Assembly: GCA_947166205.1 (NCBI GenBank)
Contig: CAMVDI010000115.1
Location: 1-5,836 of the forward strand
DNA: 5,836 nt
Reading direction: 5' to 3'
From: an uncultured Clostridia bacterium
GTDB taxonomy: Bacteria > Bacillota_A > Clostridia > Christensenellales > Aristaeellaceae
In this document: positions 1-4,941 of the stretch, in pieces
How the letters are laid out: the number at the start of each line of letters is the position of its first letter
How positions within the stretch are numbered: the stretch's first letter is position 1
Notes under the pieces: model-generated
The model's database searches: none
What the model saw: the letters and a program-made list of their open reading frames with translations, nothing else
What the model was told of the DNA's origin: nothing
Position numbers and translations under genes: made by a program

Positions 1-159
1 GTCAACATCGTCATCTACGCCAACCAGCTGACCCGGTCCGCCTTCCCGGCGATGGAGAAGGCCGCGGAGACGATCCTGCGGTCCCACCGGGCGCTGGAGA
101 CCGACGGGATGTGCATGCCCTTCCGGGAGATCATCCGGCTGATCCCCGCGGAACTTTGA
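1..159 (+). CDS. aepX: Phosphoenolpyruvate mutase, C-terminal fragment
   Basis: Open from the first base, frame 1, for 52 codons to TGA at 157-159; the start lies outside the window. The peptide begins VNIVIYANQLTRSAFPAM and ends CMPFREIIRLIPAEL. This matches the C-terminal end of PEP mutases of the isocitrate lyase/PEPM superfamily, which typically read 'NIVIYANHLLRSAYPAM' followed by an 'E.D..C.PIKEI..LIP' tail. PEP mutase rearranges phosphoenolpyruvate to phosphonopyruvate in the cytoplasm, the C-P bond-forming step of phosphonate synthesis. In Clostridia it is often fused to an N-terminal nucleotidyltransferase, which cannot be checked here. A membrane glycosyltransferase-like gene follows on the same strand, which fits a surface polymer locus. 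Another member of the superfamily, such as a phosphonopyruvate hydrolase, is possible because the catalytic part is not visible. Confidence 0.72.
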   Translation, partial: VNIVIYANQLTRSAFPAMEKAAETILRSHRALETDGMCMPFREIIRLIPAEL

Positions 160-170
160 GCGAATGAAGC

Positions 171-198
171 GGCCCCCCGGAAAGCCTTCCGGGGAGCC
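171..198. repeat. GC-rich hairpin repeat, copy 1
   Basis: A GC-rich inverted repeat (CCCCGG and TTCCGGGG arms around AAAGCC) in the spacer after the aepX stop. It is nearly identical to a second copy at 214-240, with a few substitutions and a one-base length difference, so the spacer holds two tandem strong stem-loops. No T-run follows it on the + strand, so it is not a standard intrinsic terminator for aepX. It may reduce or protect read-through mRNA. The function is inferred. Confidence 0.6.
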
Positions 199-213
199 GT
201 GGGCGAAAAAACC

Positions 214-240
214 GGCCCCCGGAGAGCCTTCCGGGGCGCC
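214..240. repeat. GC-rich hairpin repeat, copy 2
   Basis: Second copy of the 171-198 stem-loop, again with CCCCGG / CCGGGG arms and a GGC...GCC base. It ends directly before the ribosome binding site (243-249) of the downstream membrane protein gene, so folding could influence translation there. Read on the - strand, it is followed two bases later by T6 (206-211), the shape of an intrinsic terminator, but there is no - strand gene close upstream that would need one. Confidence 0.6.
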
Positions 241-257
241 ATGGAGGAGAACGGAAG

Positions 258-2054
258 ATGAAACAAAGCAAGGTCTGGCCCATTGTGAAGCGCGTATTCT
301 GCGTTCTGCTGCTGATCTTTTCCCTGGTGCTGACCGTCCGGTCCGCCTGGTCGGTCTCCCGGAACCTGATCGACAGCGACACCGCCTCGGAGCTGGTGCT
401 CAGCGAGAAGCTGGCGCGGGAGGGCGGCATCATGTCCTCCTCCTGGGTCTACTCCACGGAGCTGCAGGTCTTTGACTGCCACATCATCTATTCCCTGCTG
501 TTCCGGGTCTGCTCCGACTGGTCCCTGGTCCGGTTCTGGGGCTGCATCATCATGGATCTGATGATGCTGGGAGCCATGGGCGTCCTGTTCCGCCAGGCCA
601 GGATTCCCTTCAACCGCTTCTGCGTCGCGGGGGCGGCGATCCTGCTGCCCTTCAGCATCCCCTTCGGGCGGATCATCCTGTATCATAACTATTATTCCTT
701 CCACATCGCCTTCTCCTTCCTGGTGGTCGGGCTGTATCTCGGCGCGGTCCGCCGGCTGGGCGGGCGGAAGCGCTGGCCCTTCTGGACCGTGACGGGGCTC
801 ATGGCGCTGACCTCCTTCGCGGACGGGCTGGGCGGCGTGCGGCCGCTCATGATCTGCATGGCGCCGCTTTTCGTGACGGCGGTGCTGACGGCGCTGCGCA
901 GCGAGAAGGATCATGAGACCGGCGCGGGCGCCGGGCGGGAGCTGCCGAAGGTGCTGCTGGCGGCGGTGCCGATGGCCTTTGCCGGCGCGGGATATCTGGT
1001 GAACCTGAACGTGCTGTCGAACATGTTCGCCTTCAAGGACTACAGCGGCCAGACCATCTCCCTGGGCAATTTCGCCACGCTGCATACGGTGATCTCCAAT
1101 ATCTTCGTGGATCTCGGGTTCCAGGATTACCAGCCCCTCTTCACCCTGCAGGGGATCCTGAGCATGTGCGGCATCCTCTGCTGGATGCTGAGCCTGATCC
1201 TGGCGGCACATACGCTGCGCAGGTCCCGGGAGCCCGCGGCCTGCTTCCTGCAGCTTTTCTGGCTCATCGTGCAGCTGGTCATGACCTGCGTGTTCATGTT
1301 CCTGAACAGCGAGGACATGCTGCATATGCTGTATCTGCTGCCCATCATCGTCTGGATCGTGCCCGCTTTTGCCGCGGCCGACGTGCGGGAGGGATTCGGC
1401 GTCCCCGCCGCGGAAGGCGCGGCCGCGGACACGGAAGCGGCGGACGAGTGGGACGCGGAGAGCGCCGCCGCCGCGAAGAAGACGAAGCGGGCGAAAGGCG
1501 CGAAGGAGAAGGCCGCGGAGGGAGAAAAGCCGAACCTCTTCCTGCGCGGGGATTCGAAGCTCTCCGTCCACTGGATCGCCGGCCTGATGGGCCTGATGAT
1601 GCTGATCGCCAACGGCGTATACTACGCGGGCTTCTTCCAGGATACCTCCTCCATGCCGGTGGAGTATATCGGCCTGCAGTATAACGACACGGACACCGTC
1701 AAGGGCCTGCAGCCCATCGCGGATTATCTGAAGGAGAACGGGTATACCCTGGCCTACGCCGCCTATTGGGACGCGGCGGTGGTGACGGAGCTGTCCGACG
1801 GCGCGGTCAGGACCGTCCCGGTGATGATGGGTACCCATAAGCATCCGATCAAGTACATGCCCTGGCTCTGCGACCGGAATCTGTGGAACATCGAGTTTGT
1901 TGAGAAGCAGAAGGTCGCCGTCATCGCGAACATGGATATCACCTCCGCCCTGGAGGACTTCGACAAGGTGCCCGTGCAGGAGGTCGCCTCCTTCGGCGGC
2001 TATACCATCTTCGAGATGACGGACCCCGCGGCTCTCGCCCGGGATCTGGATTAG
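258..2054 (+). CDS. GT-C-like polytopic membrane glycosyltransferase
   Basis: 598 residues. ATG at 258 is preceded by GGAGGAG (243-249) with 8-base spacing; the gene ends at TAG. Roughly ten to eleven membrane segments can be read: about 9-29, 75-112 (two), 120-140, 147-165, 174-188, 196-212, 232-252, 293-318, 328-349, 354-374 and 438-458. The first outside loop carries acidic residues in LIDSDTASE (D39, D41), the expected position of the GT-C catalytic or metal-binding aspartates. Later in this loop is a WVYSTEL motif. Residues about 380-426 form an Ala/Glu/Lys-rich linker. After the last membrane helix there is a soluble domain of about 140 residues, probably extracytoplasmic. GT-C enzymes move sugars from polyprenyl-phosphate carriers onto surface glycans. 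It follows a PEP mutase gene 98 bases away on the same strand, so a role in a phosphonate-bearing surface polymer is plausible. The sugar and acceptor are unknown, and a non-enzymatic polytopic protein cannot be excluded. Confidence 0.7.
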   Translation: MKQSKVWPIVKRVFCVLLLIFSLVLTVRSAWSVSRNLIDSDTASELVLSEKLAREGGIMSSSWVYSTELQVFDCHIIYSLLFRVCSDWSLVRFWGCIIMDLMMLGAMGVLFRQARIPFNRFCVAGAAILLPFSIPFGRIILYHNYYSFHIAFSFLVVGLYLGAVRRLGGRKRWPFWTVTGLMALTSFADGLGGVRPLMICMAPLFVTAVLTALRSEKDHETGAGAGRELPKVLLAAVPMAFAGAGYLVNLNVLSNMFAFKDYSGQTISLGNFATLHTVISNIFVDLGFQDYQPLFTLQGILSMCGILCWMLSLILAAHTLRRSREPAACFLQLFWLIVQLVMTCVFMFLNSEDMLHMLYLLPIIVWIVPAFAAADVREGFGVPAAEGAAADTEAADEWDAESAAAAKKTKRAKGAKEKAAEGEKPNLFLRGDSKLSVHWIAGLMGLMMLIANGVYYAGFFQDTSSMPVEYIGLQYNDTDTVKGLQPIADYLKENGYTLAYAAYWDAAVVTELSDGAVRTVPVMMGTHKHPIKYMPWLCDRNLWNIEFVEKQKVAVIANMDITSALEDFDKVPVQEVASFGGYTIFEMTDPAALARDLD

Positions 2055-2062
2055 GAACACAG

Positions 2063-2087
2063 GGGGGACGGCAGCACACCGTCCCCC
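2063..2087. terminator. Palindrome between convergent genes, probable terminator
   Basis: A perfect 9-bp stem (GGGGGACGG at 2063-2071, CCGTCCCCC at 2079-2087) with a 7-base loop, lying between the + strand membrane protein stop (2054) and the - strand lipoprotein stop (2094). Its place between two converging genes suits a bidirectional terminator. Neither side has a proper T-run, so this call rests on position and stem strength. Confidence 0.5.
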
Positions 2088-2093
2088 GTCCCC

Positions 2094-2411
2094 TCACTTC
2101 CGCTTCAGCAGAAAGGAACAATCCGGAAAAGACAAGCGGAAATTGCGGCCTTCCTGGACAAAATCGAAATGGGTTTTGTAGCCGTAACCTCCATTGTAGC
2201 GCAGCCGGACAACACCGTTCTCAAAGGTATACGGTCCCTTGTAAGTCCAGTTTATGTCCTTGAGCGTTGCGGTGTTGTCGTCCTTCAATATCAAGGTGTA
2301 ATAACCCCCATCGTCCTCGTACTTTCCGACGATGCTTCCGCCGCTGCACGCGCTGAGCAGGCCAACGCTCAGGCAGAGCAGCAGCGCCAGGCAGATCACT
2401 TTCGTTCTCAT
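2094..2411 (-). CDS. Small secreted lipoprotein, lipocalin-like beta-rich domain
   Basis: 105 residues. ATG at 2411 has GGAGG (about 2420-2424) 8 bases upstream. The N-terminus has MRTK, a hydrophobic core and a lipobox LSAC with the lipidated cysteine at residue 22, so signal peptidase II processing and membrane anchoring are expected. The mature part (about 80 residues) starts GGSIVGKYEDDGGYYTL and alternates short polar turns with beta-like stretches (YYTLIL, TATLKD, VVRLRY, NFRLSF). This resembles small 'GxY...LxDDGTAxL' lipocalin-like domains of Gram-positive lipoproteins. No catalytic motif is visible. The gene looks less GC-rich than the neighbouring + strand gene. It lies beyond the end of the phage late genes and converges on the host block, so it is either a host gene or a phage cargo gene. 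I do not recognise a specific family. Confidence 0.8.
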   Translation of the reverse strand: MRTKVICLALLLCLSVGLLSACSGGSIVGKYEDDGGYYTLILKDDNTATLKDINWTYKGPYTFENGVVRLRYNGGYGYKTHFDFVQEGRNFRLSFPDCSFLLKRK

Positions 2412-2442
2412 CTTTTCTTCCTCCCTGGTTCTGAGTCCCGAT

Positions 2443-2466
2443 TTACTGCCGCCCCACGGGCGGCAT
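2443..2466 (-). promoter_or_regulatory. Seven-codon leader ORF coincident with a hairpin, upstream of the lipoprotein
   Basis: On the - strand AAGGAG (2474-2479) is followed 7 bases later by ATG at 2466, then codons for MPPVGRQ and TAA at 2443-2445. The same bases form a perfect 7-bp stem, GCCGCCC/GGGCGGC (2448-2454 with 2458-2464), with a 3-base loop. The lipoprotein ATG is 31 bases downstream. A well-placed ribosome binding site, a Pro-Pro pair after the start Met, and a hairpin that translation would open are features of attenuation or leader-peptide control. This is inference; a chance ORF over a palindrome is the alternative. Confidence 0.4.
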
Positions 2467-2523
2467 ATTTCGTCTCCTTGCTGGAAAGCGTTTCATTCTG
2501 TAATGCTTTGCCGCGTATATCTG

Positions 2524-2628
2524 TCAGACGGCCTCATTGTTTTTGCGGCATTCCCGGGTTTCTTCCGTCATCATCCGGGCGAGACAGGATCCAAGCACTA
2601 CGGCGGAAATAACAGCAATCAGCATCAT
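2524..2628 (-). CDS. 34-residue single-pass membrane microprotein
   Basis: ATG at 2628 (a second ATG follows directly) lies 9 bases after AAGGAGG (2638-2644), the best Shine-Dalgarno in the window. The 34-codon frame ends at TGA 2524-2526. Residues 3-17 (LIAVISAVVLGSCLA) form a short hydrophobic segment. They are followed by R18 and a polar tail (MMTEETRECRKNNEAV) with two Cys in total (15 and 27). The predicted form is a small inner-membrane peptide. It sits between the neck-like phage gene and the lipoprotein on the same strand. No family is recognised. Such peptides near holins can assist lysis or act as membrane-active toxins, but nothing here proves either. A cryptic signal-peptide-like ORF is the alternative. 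Confidence 0.5.
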   Translation of the reverse strand: MMLIAVISAVVLGSCLARMMTEETRECRKNNEAV

Positions 2629-2729
2629 CTTTTTCAGCCTCCTTCTTTTTCATCCGGGAGAACCCGGTTCCTTTCGACAGGCTTATCATATCAGGTACGT
2701 TCCCGCTCCTGTGAAGCTGGTTTTACCTG
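2629..2729 (-). other. Gap after the late phage operon
   Basis: A spacer of about 100 bases between the neck-like gene stop and the microprotein. It holds the microprotein's ribosome binding site (2638-2644), a 5-bp hairpin CCGGG/CCCGG (2654-2658 with 2663-2667) and a distant 6-bp inverted repeat (CAGGTA at 2692-2697, TACCTG at 2724-2729). Neither hairpin is followed by a T-run on the - strand, so no clear terminator of the phage operon is visible. No attachment-site repeat could be recognised. Confidence 0.4.
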
Positions 2730-3227
2730 CTACTTGACCTCGTAATCAAAGGAGTTGTAGAGCTCGCCGGTATCGTACATGGGTTTGTCGAAGCCTTTGC
2801 CGGGGACGTGTACCGGCTTGCCGGAGGAGAAATTCCGGATCCAGCCGCCGGAGATCGTAAGCGGGGCGTTGCCGGGCTGGATACCGGAATCGATGCAGGC
2901 GCGGATCCCGTCCACCCCGGCCTGGCCGGCCTGCTCGAAGCCGGCGGTTACGCCGGAGGGATCTCCCCCGGCGGCCGCCTCGCAGGCGGAGACGAGGCCT
3001 TCCGCCACGGCGGACTGAGTCTCCGCCCTGGCGAGGGCAGGGCCGACTACGGGCCGGGGCGGGATATGAGCCCCGGGGGCTCCCCGCTCGTGCAGGGCTA
3101 AAAGCCATCTGCTCCGGCCGGAAGCCCCCGCAGGAAGCCCAACCTCCACGTGGGTTGAGCTGAGCAGTTTCCGGGCGTCCTTCAGATTTTGCTGAAGGAC
3201 GCTGTTTTCTTCAAAGGTGAATTTCAC
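2730..3227 (-). CDS. gp10/Mu gpG-like phage neck (tail completion) protein
   Basis: 165 residues. The start is GTG at 3227; no in-frame ATG exists near the N-terminus, no good Shine-Dalgarno precedes it, and an in-frame stop (the holin TGA) lies 15 bases upstream, so re-initiation after holin translation is likely. Family features: VEVGLP (27-32), then HERGAPGAHIPPRPVVGPAL (46-65), matching the 'neyG....IPpRPFlrpal' signature of HK97 gp10 / Mu gpG-type proteins, and a terminal KPMYDTGELYNSFDYEVK (148-165) matching 'KPLiDTGemlrSitYeV'. These proteins join head and tail or act in virion morphogenesis. In most phages the gene lies between head and tail genes, not after the holin. The mid-region (about 66-120) is Ala/Gly-rich and weakly conserved. 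Confidence 0.75.
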   Translation of the reverse strand: MKFTFEENSVLQQNLKDARKLLSSTHVEVGLPAGASGRSRWLLALHERGAPGAHIPPRPVVGPALARAETQSAVAEGLVSACEAAAGGDPSGVTAGFEQAGQAGVDGIRACIDSGIQPGNAPLTISGGWIRNFSSGKPVHVPGKGFDKPMYDTGELYNSFDYEVK

Positions 3228-3242
3228 AGGCTTTGAAAGCTG

Positions 3243-3452
3243 TCATTTCGCGTCATTGATCTCCGGCAGGCCGCTGAGAGCCAGCAGCAGCGCGGTGACT
3301 GCGCCGAAGGCGCCGGCACTGAGCGCCGCCAGCCAGTTTACATCTCCCAGGACAATCGCCCCGGTTCCGATGTAGGCCAGCATCGCTTCCGCGAAAGTCC
3401 TCAGGGCCCGGATGCCGGCAGCCCTGATCCATTCCTTCCAGTTCCATTTCAT
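3243..3452 (-). CDS. Phage holin, r1t-like
   Basis: 69 residues when started at ATG 3452, which has AAGGGAG (3462-3468) 9 bases upstream. A longer frame to a TTG at 3476 would swallow this ribosome binding site and add a charged MKRREKRN head, so it is less likely. The protein opens MKWNWKEWIRAAGIRALRTF, with membrane segments at about 21-39 (AEAMLAYIGTGAIVLGDVN) and 40-60 (WLAALSAGAFGAVTALLLAL). The 'W...A..RA.RTFAEA', 'DVNWLAALSAG' and two-helix layout fit the r1t-type holin family. Holins collect in the inner membrane and open it at a set time, letting the endolysin reach the wall; the NlpC/P60 endolysin lies two genes upstream in the operon. Its ribosome binding site lies just upstream of the preceding gene's stop codon region (3473), so the two are tightly linked. 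Confidence 0.82.
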   Translation of the reverse strand: MKWNWKEWIRAAGIRALRTFAEAMLAYIGTGAIVLGDVNWLAALSAGAFGAVTALLLALSGLPEINDAK

Positions 3453-3472
3453 ATTTCTTTTCTCCCTTCTTT

Positions 3473-3862
3473 TCAACAGCGGTCGTTCCGGATTTCCGAC
3501 TCAACAGGTTTTTCCGGTTTCGATACCGGCAGGCTCAGGAACCGGGCGCGATACCCGTCCATGATCCCGTTTGCTCCCAGAGCGTGATACTGGGCCCAGA
3601 GGTTTTCCATATTCTCACGGTCATCGTAATCCGCCCAGCCTTTTTCAAAATAATGGCGGTAGCGCTGCAGCAGCGTATCCCGGAGAATTGCCTGCAGGCC
3701 CATCATGATCGCGCGGGTCTGGGTTTCTGTCTCCAGGCTCTTGTTCCGGATCTCCTCCTGCTTCTCGTCCCTGGATTTCATGCCACGCTGGAGAAAGATG
3801 GCCACGATGCCGCTGATAATCGATGGAATCCCGATCAGGCAGAGTCCCTGATAGACTTCCAG
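3473..3862 (-). CDS. Conserved phage protein with N-terminal membrane anchor, probable CTG start
   Basis: 129 residues if started at CTG 3860-3862. The only other starts in frame are GTG at 3805 and ATG at 3781, neither with a ribosome binding site. CTG has AAAGGAG (3872-3878) 9 bases upstream and restores a membrane helix (about residues 5-24, YQGLCLIGIPSIISGIVAIF) that a GTG start would cut through. After the helix comes a charged, likely helical stretch (RDEKQEEIRNKSLETETQTR). Then there is a conserved soluble block (about 55-111): GLQAILRDTLLQRY, YDDRENMENLWAQYHALG and NGIMDGYRARFLSLP. Proteins of this type ('G.QALLRD...Y......A.EN..N.W.QYHSLG.NGVMD') are common next to the holin in Clostridia prophages; their role is unknown, perhaps in lysis control. 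The C-terminal tail (PEKPVESEIRNDRC) is variable. Confidence 0.7.
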   Translation of the reverse strand: MEVYQGLCLIGIPSIISGIVAIFLQRGMKSRDEKQEEIRNKSLETETQTRAIMMGLQAILRDTLLQRYRHYFEKGWADYDDRENMENLWAQYHALGANGIMDGYRARFLSLPVSKPEKPVESEIRNDRC

Positions 3863-3871
3863 ATTTCCTCA

Positions 3872-3878
3872 CTCCTTT
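3872..3878 (-). promoter_or_regulatory. Ribosome binding site that points to a CTG start
   Basis: AAAGGAG on the - strand, inside the CTGAAAGGAG motif also found before the Dit-like gene. Nine bases downstream is CTG (3862-3860), in frame with the membrane-anchored phage protein, and no ATG, GTG or TTG is at a usable distance. This site is the main reason for the chosen start. Confidence 0.6.
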
Positions 3879-3884
3879 CAGGAT

Positions 3885-4391
3885 TCAGCGCTTTCCTGGC
3901 GCAGACAGCTTTTCCGGATAAATCACCCGCTTCAGCCTTCCGTGATACCGCCACTTTCCGAGGGTCGTATCCCTTTTGCAGCGCGGGGTCGTCATATGAA
4001 GAATAATCAGCGGGGAAACGCTGAGAACCACGCCAACATGGTAATAGTCCAGCAAATCCCCCGTATAAAAGATGCCGCCGGGTTTATATCTGTCCGGCAG
4101 GGCGTATCCGGAGGATCCCGGAGGATACGACTTGTACACCAGATCCCCGACAGACAGATCCGACGCTTTTCTTACCGGGGCCATGGACTCCATCTCCAGC
4201 CGGGCGGAATAATTGGATCCGTGCAGGCCGGGCCAGTCTCCGCCGGCCCGGCGGAGGGCCCCGATGATCAGGCCGATACAGTCGCAGGTGCCGTCCTTTC
4301 CGGTTCCGCCCTTCCGGTAGGAGGGATGAAGAGACTCGATACCCCGGACTTCGGACAGGAAGGATTCCAGGGAGACTTTCTTCTTTGCCAA
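3885..4391 (-). CDS. NlpC/P60 family phage endolysin (peptidoglycan hydrolase)
   Basis: 168 residues. The start is TTG at 4391 with AAAGGAA (4402-4408) 10 bases upstream; no in-frame ATG occurs before the upstream stop. NlpC/P60 features: the catalytic cysteine C38 in CDCIGLIIGAL at the start of a helix, the GDLVYK strand (82-87), the catalytic histidine H118 in DYYHVGVVLS, and a third polar residue, probably H132 in ILHMT. The tail KWRYHGRLKRVIYP is typical of the phage version of the family. Such enzymes cut gamma-D-glutamyl links in stem peptides. There is no signal peptide, so export through the holin is expected. No separate wall-binding domain is seen. Its place between tail genes and holin favours an endolysin, though a tail-associated wall hydrolase is possible. 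Confidence 0.85.
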   Translation of the reverse strand: MAKKKVSLESFLSEVRGIESLHPSYRKGGTGKDGTCDCIGLIIGALRRAGGDWPGLHGSNYSARLEMESMAPVRKASDLSVGDLVYKSYPPGSSGYALPDRYKPGGIFYTGDLLDYYHVGVVLSVSPLIILHMTTPRCKRDTTLGKWRYHGRLKRVIYPEKLSAPGKR

Positions 4392-4407
4392 AGCTGTTAT
4401 GTTCCTT

Positions 4408-4854
4408 TCAGTCTGTTATCAGCCGGATCCCTGCCGGACTGGGAAAGAGGTCTTCTGCCGGGAACGGGAGCTCCCCGTTCACGGCGGGGGTGACGGTTCC
4501 ATCCTGGTTGTCGATCAGCTTCACTCCCATTCCCGGGAAAGCGGCAGACAGCACCTTCCGCAGGGTCTCGTTGGTGCCGTTCCAGCCGTGCACTGCGATC
4601 CGGTTCCGGAGGAGGAAGCGGTAATCCTCATCCGGAACCGATGCGGAGGGCCGGGGCGCGTCCAGCAGGACGCCGAGGGCGTCCAGCTGGGAGCCGGCGG
4701 CAGAATCCAGGGCCCAGGCCGAGGGATACGAGGACTGGACCAGGGAGAGCAGATCCGCCGCCTGGGAGAGCACCGCGGAAGCCAGCGCCATGAAGCGGGG
4801 CTTCTCCCGGGTGTGAGGCGGGAAAAGGGCGAGATAATCGGATAATATGAGCAT
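4408..4854 (-). CDS. DUF2612-type phage baseplate/tail protein
   Basis: 148 residues, ATG at 4854 with AAAGGAG (4860-4866) 5 bases upstream. Conserved features: KPRFMALASAVLSQAADLL (18-36), DSAAGSQLDALGVLLDAPR (50-68) matching the 'avG.QLD.iG.wvG..R' signature, DEDYRFLLRNRI (76-87), WNGTNETL (91-98), an IDNQDGTVTPAVNG strand pair (114-127) and the closing FPSPAGIRL. This is the DUF2612 family of contractile-tail prophages, normally directly after baseplate J and thought to sit in the baseplate like P2 gpI. It seems shorter than many relatives, which I recall at about 180-220 residues. It leads into the endolysin after 16 bases. An unusual feature is its upstream neighbour: a Dit-like protein, not baseplate J. 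Confidence 0.78.
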   Translation of the reverse strand: MLILSDYLALFPPHTREKPRFMALASAVLSQAADLLSLVQSSYPSAWALDSAAGSQLDALGVLLDAPRPSASVPDEDYRFLLRNRIAVHGWNGTNETLRKVLSAAFPGMGVKLIDNQDGTVTPAVNGELPFPAEDLFPSPAGIRLITD

Positions 4855-4941
4855 GGGGTCTCCTTTCTCCGAGTGAGAATTTCCTGCCGGGGCGGCAAAT
4901 ACGCACAGATACGCGGGCGGGGCCTCAGGCAGGATCCGGAG
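4855..4941 (-). other. In-frame gap between Dit-like and DUF2612 genes, possible deletion junction
   Basis: 87 bases between the Dit-like stop (TAG 4942-4944) and the DUF2612 ATG. Read in the shared frame it is 29 open codons (beginning LRILPEAPPAYLCVFAAPAG), with the DUF2612 ribosome binding site at its end. It is longer than the other gaps in the operon. The expected hub, spike and baseplate J genes are missing here, so it may be the scar of a deletion; it could also be a plain leader. Confidence 0.35.

Noticed and set aside
206..240. - strand intrinsic terminator (hairpin 214-240 followed by T6 at 206-211)
   Set aside because: The shape fits, but no - strand gene lies upstream within about 1.8 kb; the hairpin is better described as part of the tandem repeat.
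15..2060. A 681-codon open frame on the - strand across the membrane protein gene
   Set aside because: It is antisense to a gene with clear membrane helices and a good ribosome binding site. Its translation is a His/Gln/Gly/Arg/Asp-rich string typical of the antisense of GC-rich codons, with no recognisable domain.
2470..2535. Sigma-70 promoter for the lipoprotein (CTGACA as a -35)
   Set aside because: No -10 hexamer at 16-18 bases could be found; the match is too weak to annotate.
2534..2689. A 51-codon - strand ORF overlapping the microprotein in another frame
   Set aside because: Its ATG has no ribosome binding site at usable distance, whereas the microprotein frame has AAGGAGG nine bases before its ATG and a membrane segment.
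2332..2745. A + strand frame of 137 codons over the lipoprotein start and the small-gene gap
   Set aside because: No ribosome binding site, Ser/His/Pro-rich composition, and it crosses the lipoprotein, the leader ORF and the microprotein on the other strand.
3453..3476. Longer holin N-terminus from TTG at 3476
   Set aside because: It would run over the ribosome binding site at 3462-3468, which points to ATG 3452; the added residues are not part of the family pattern.
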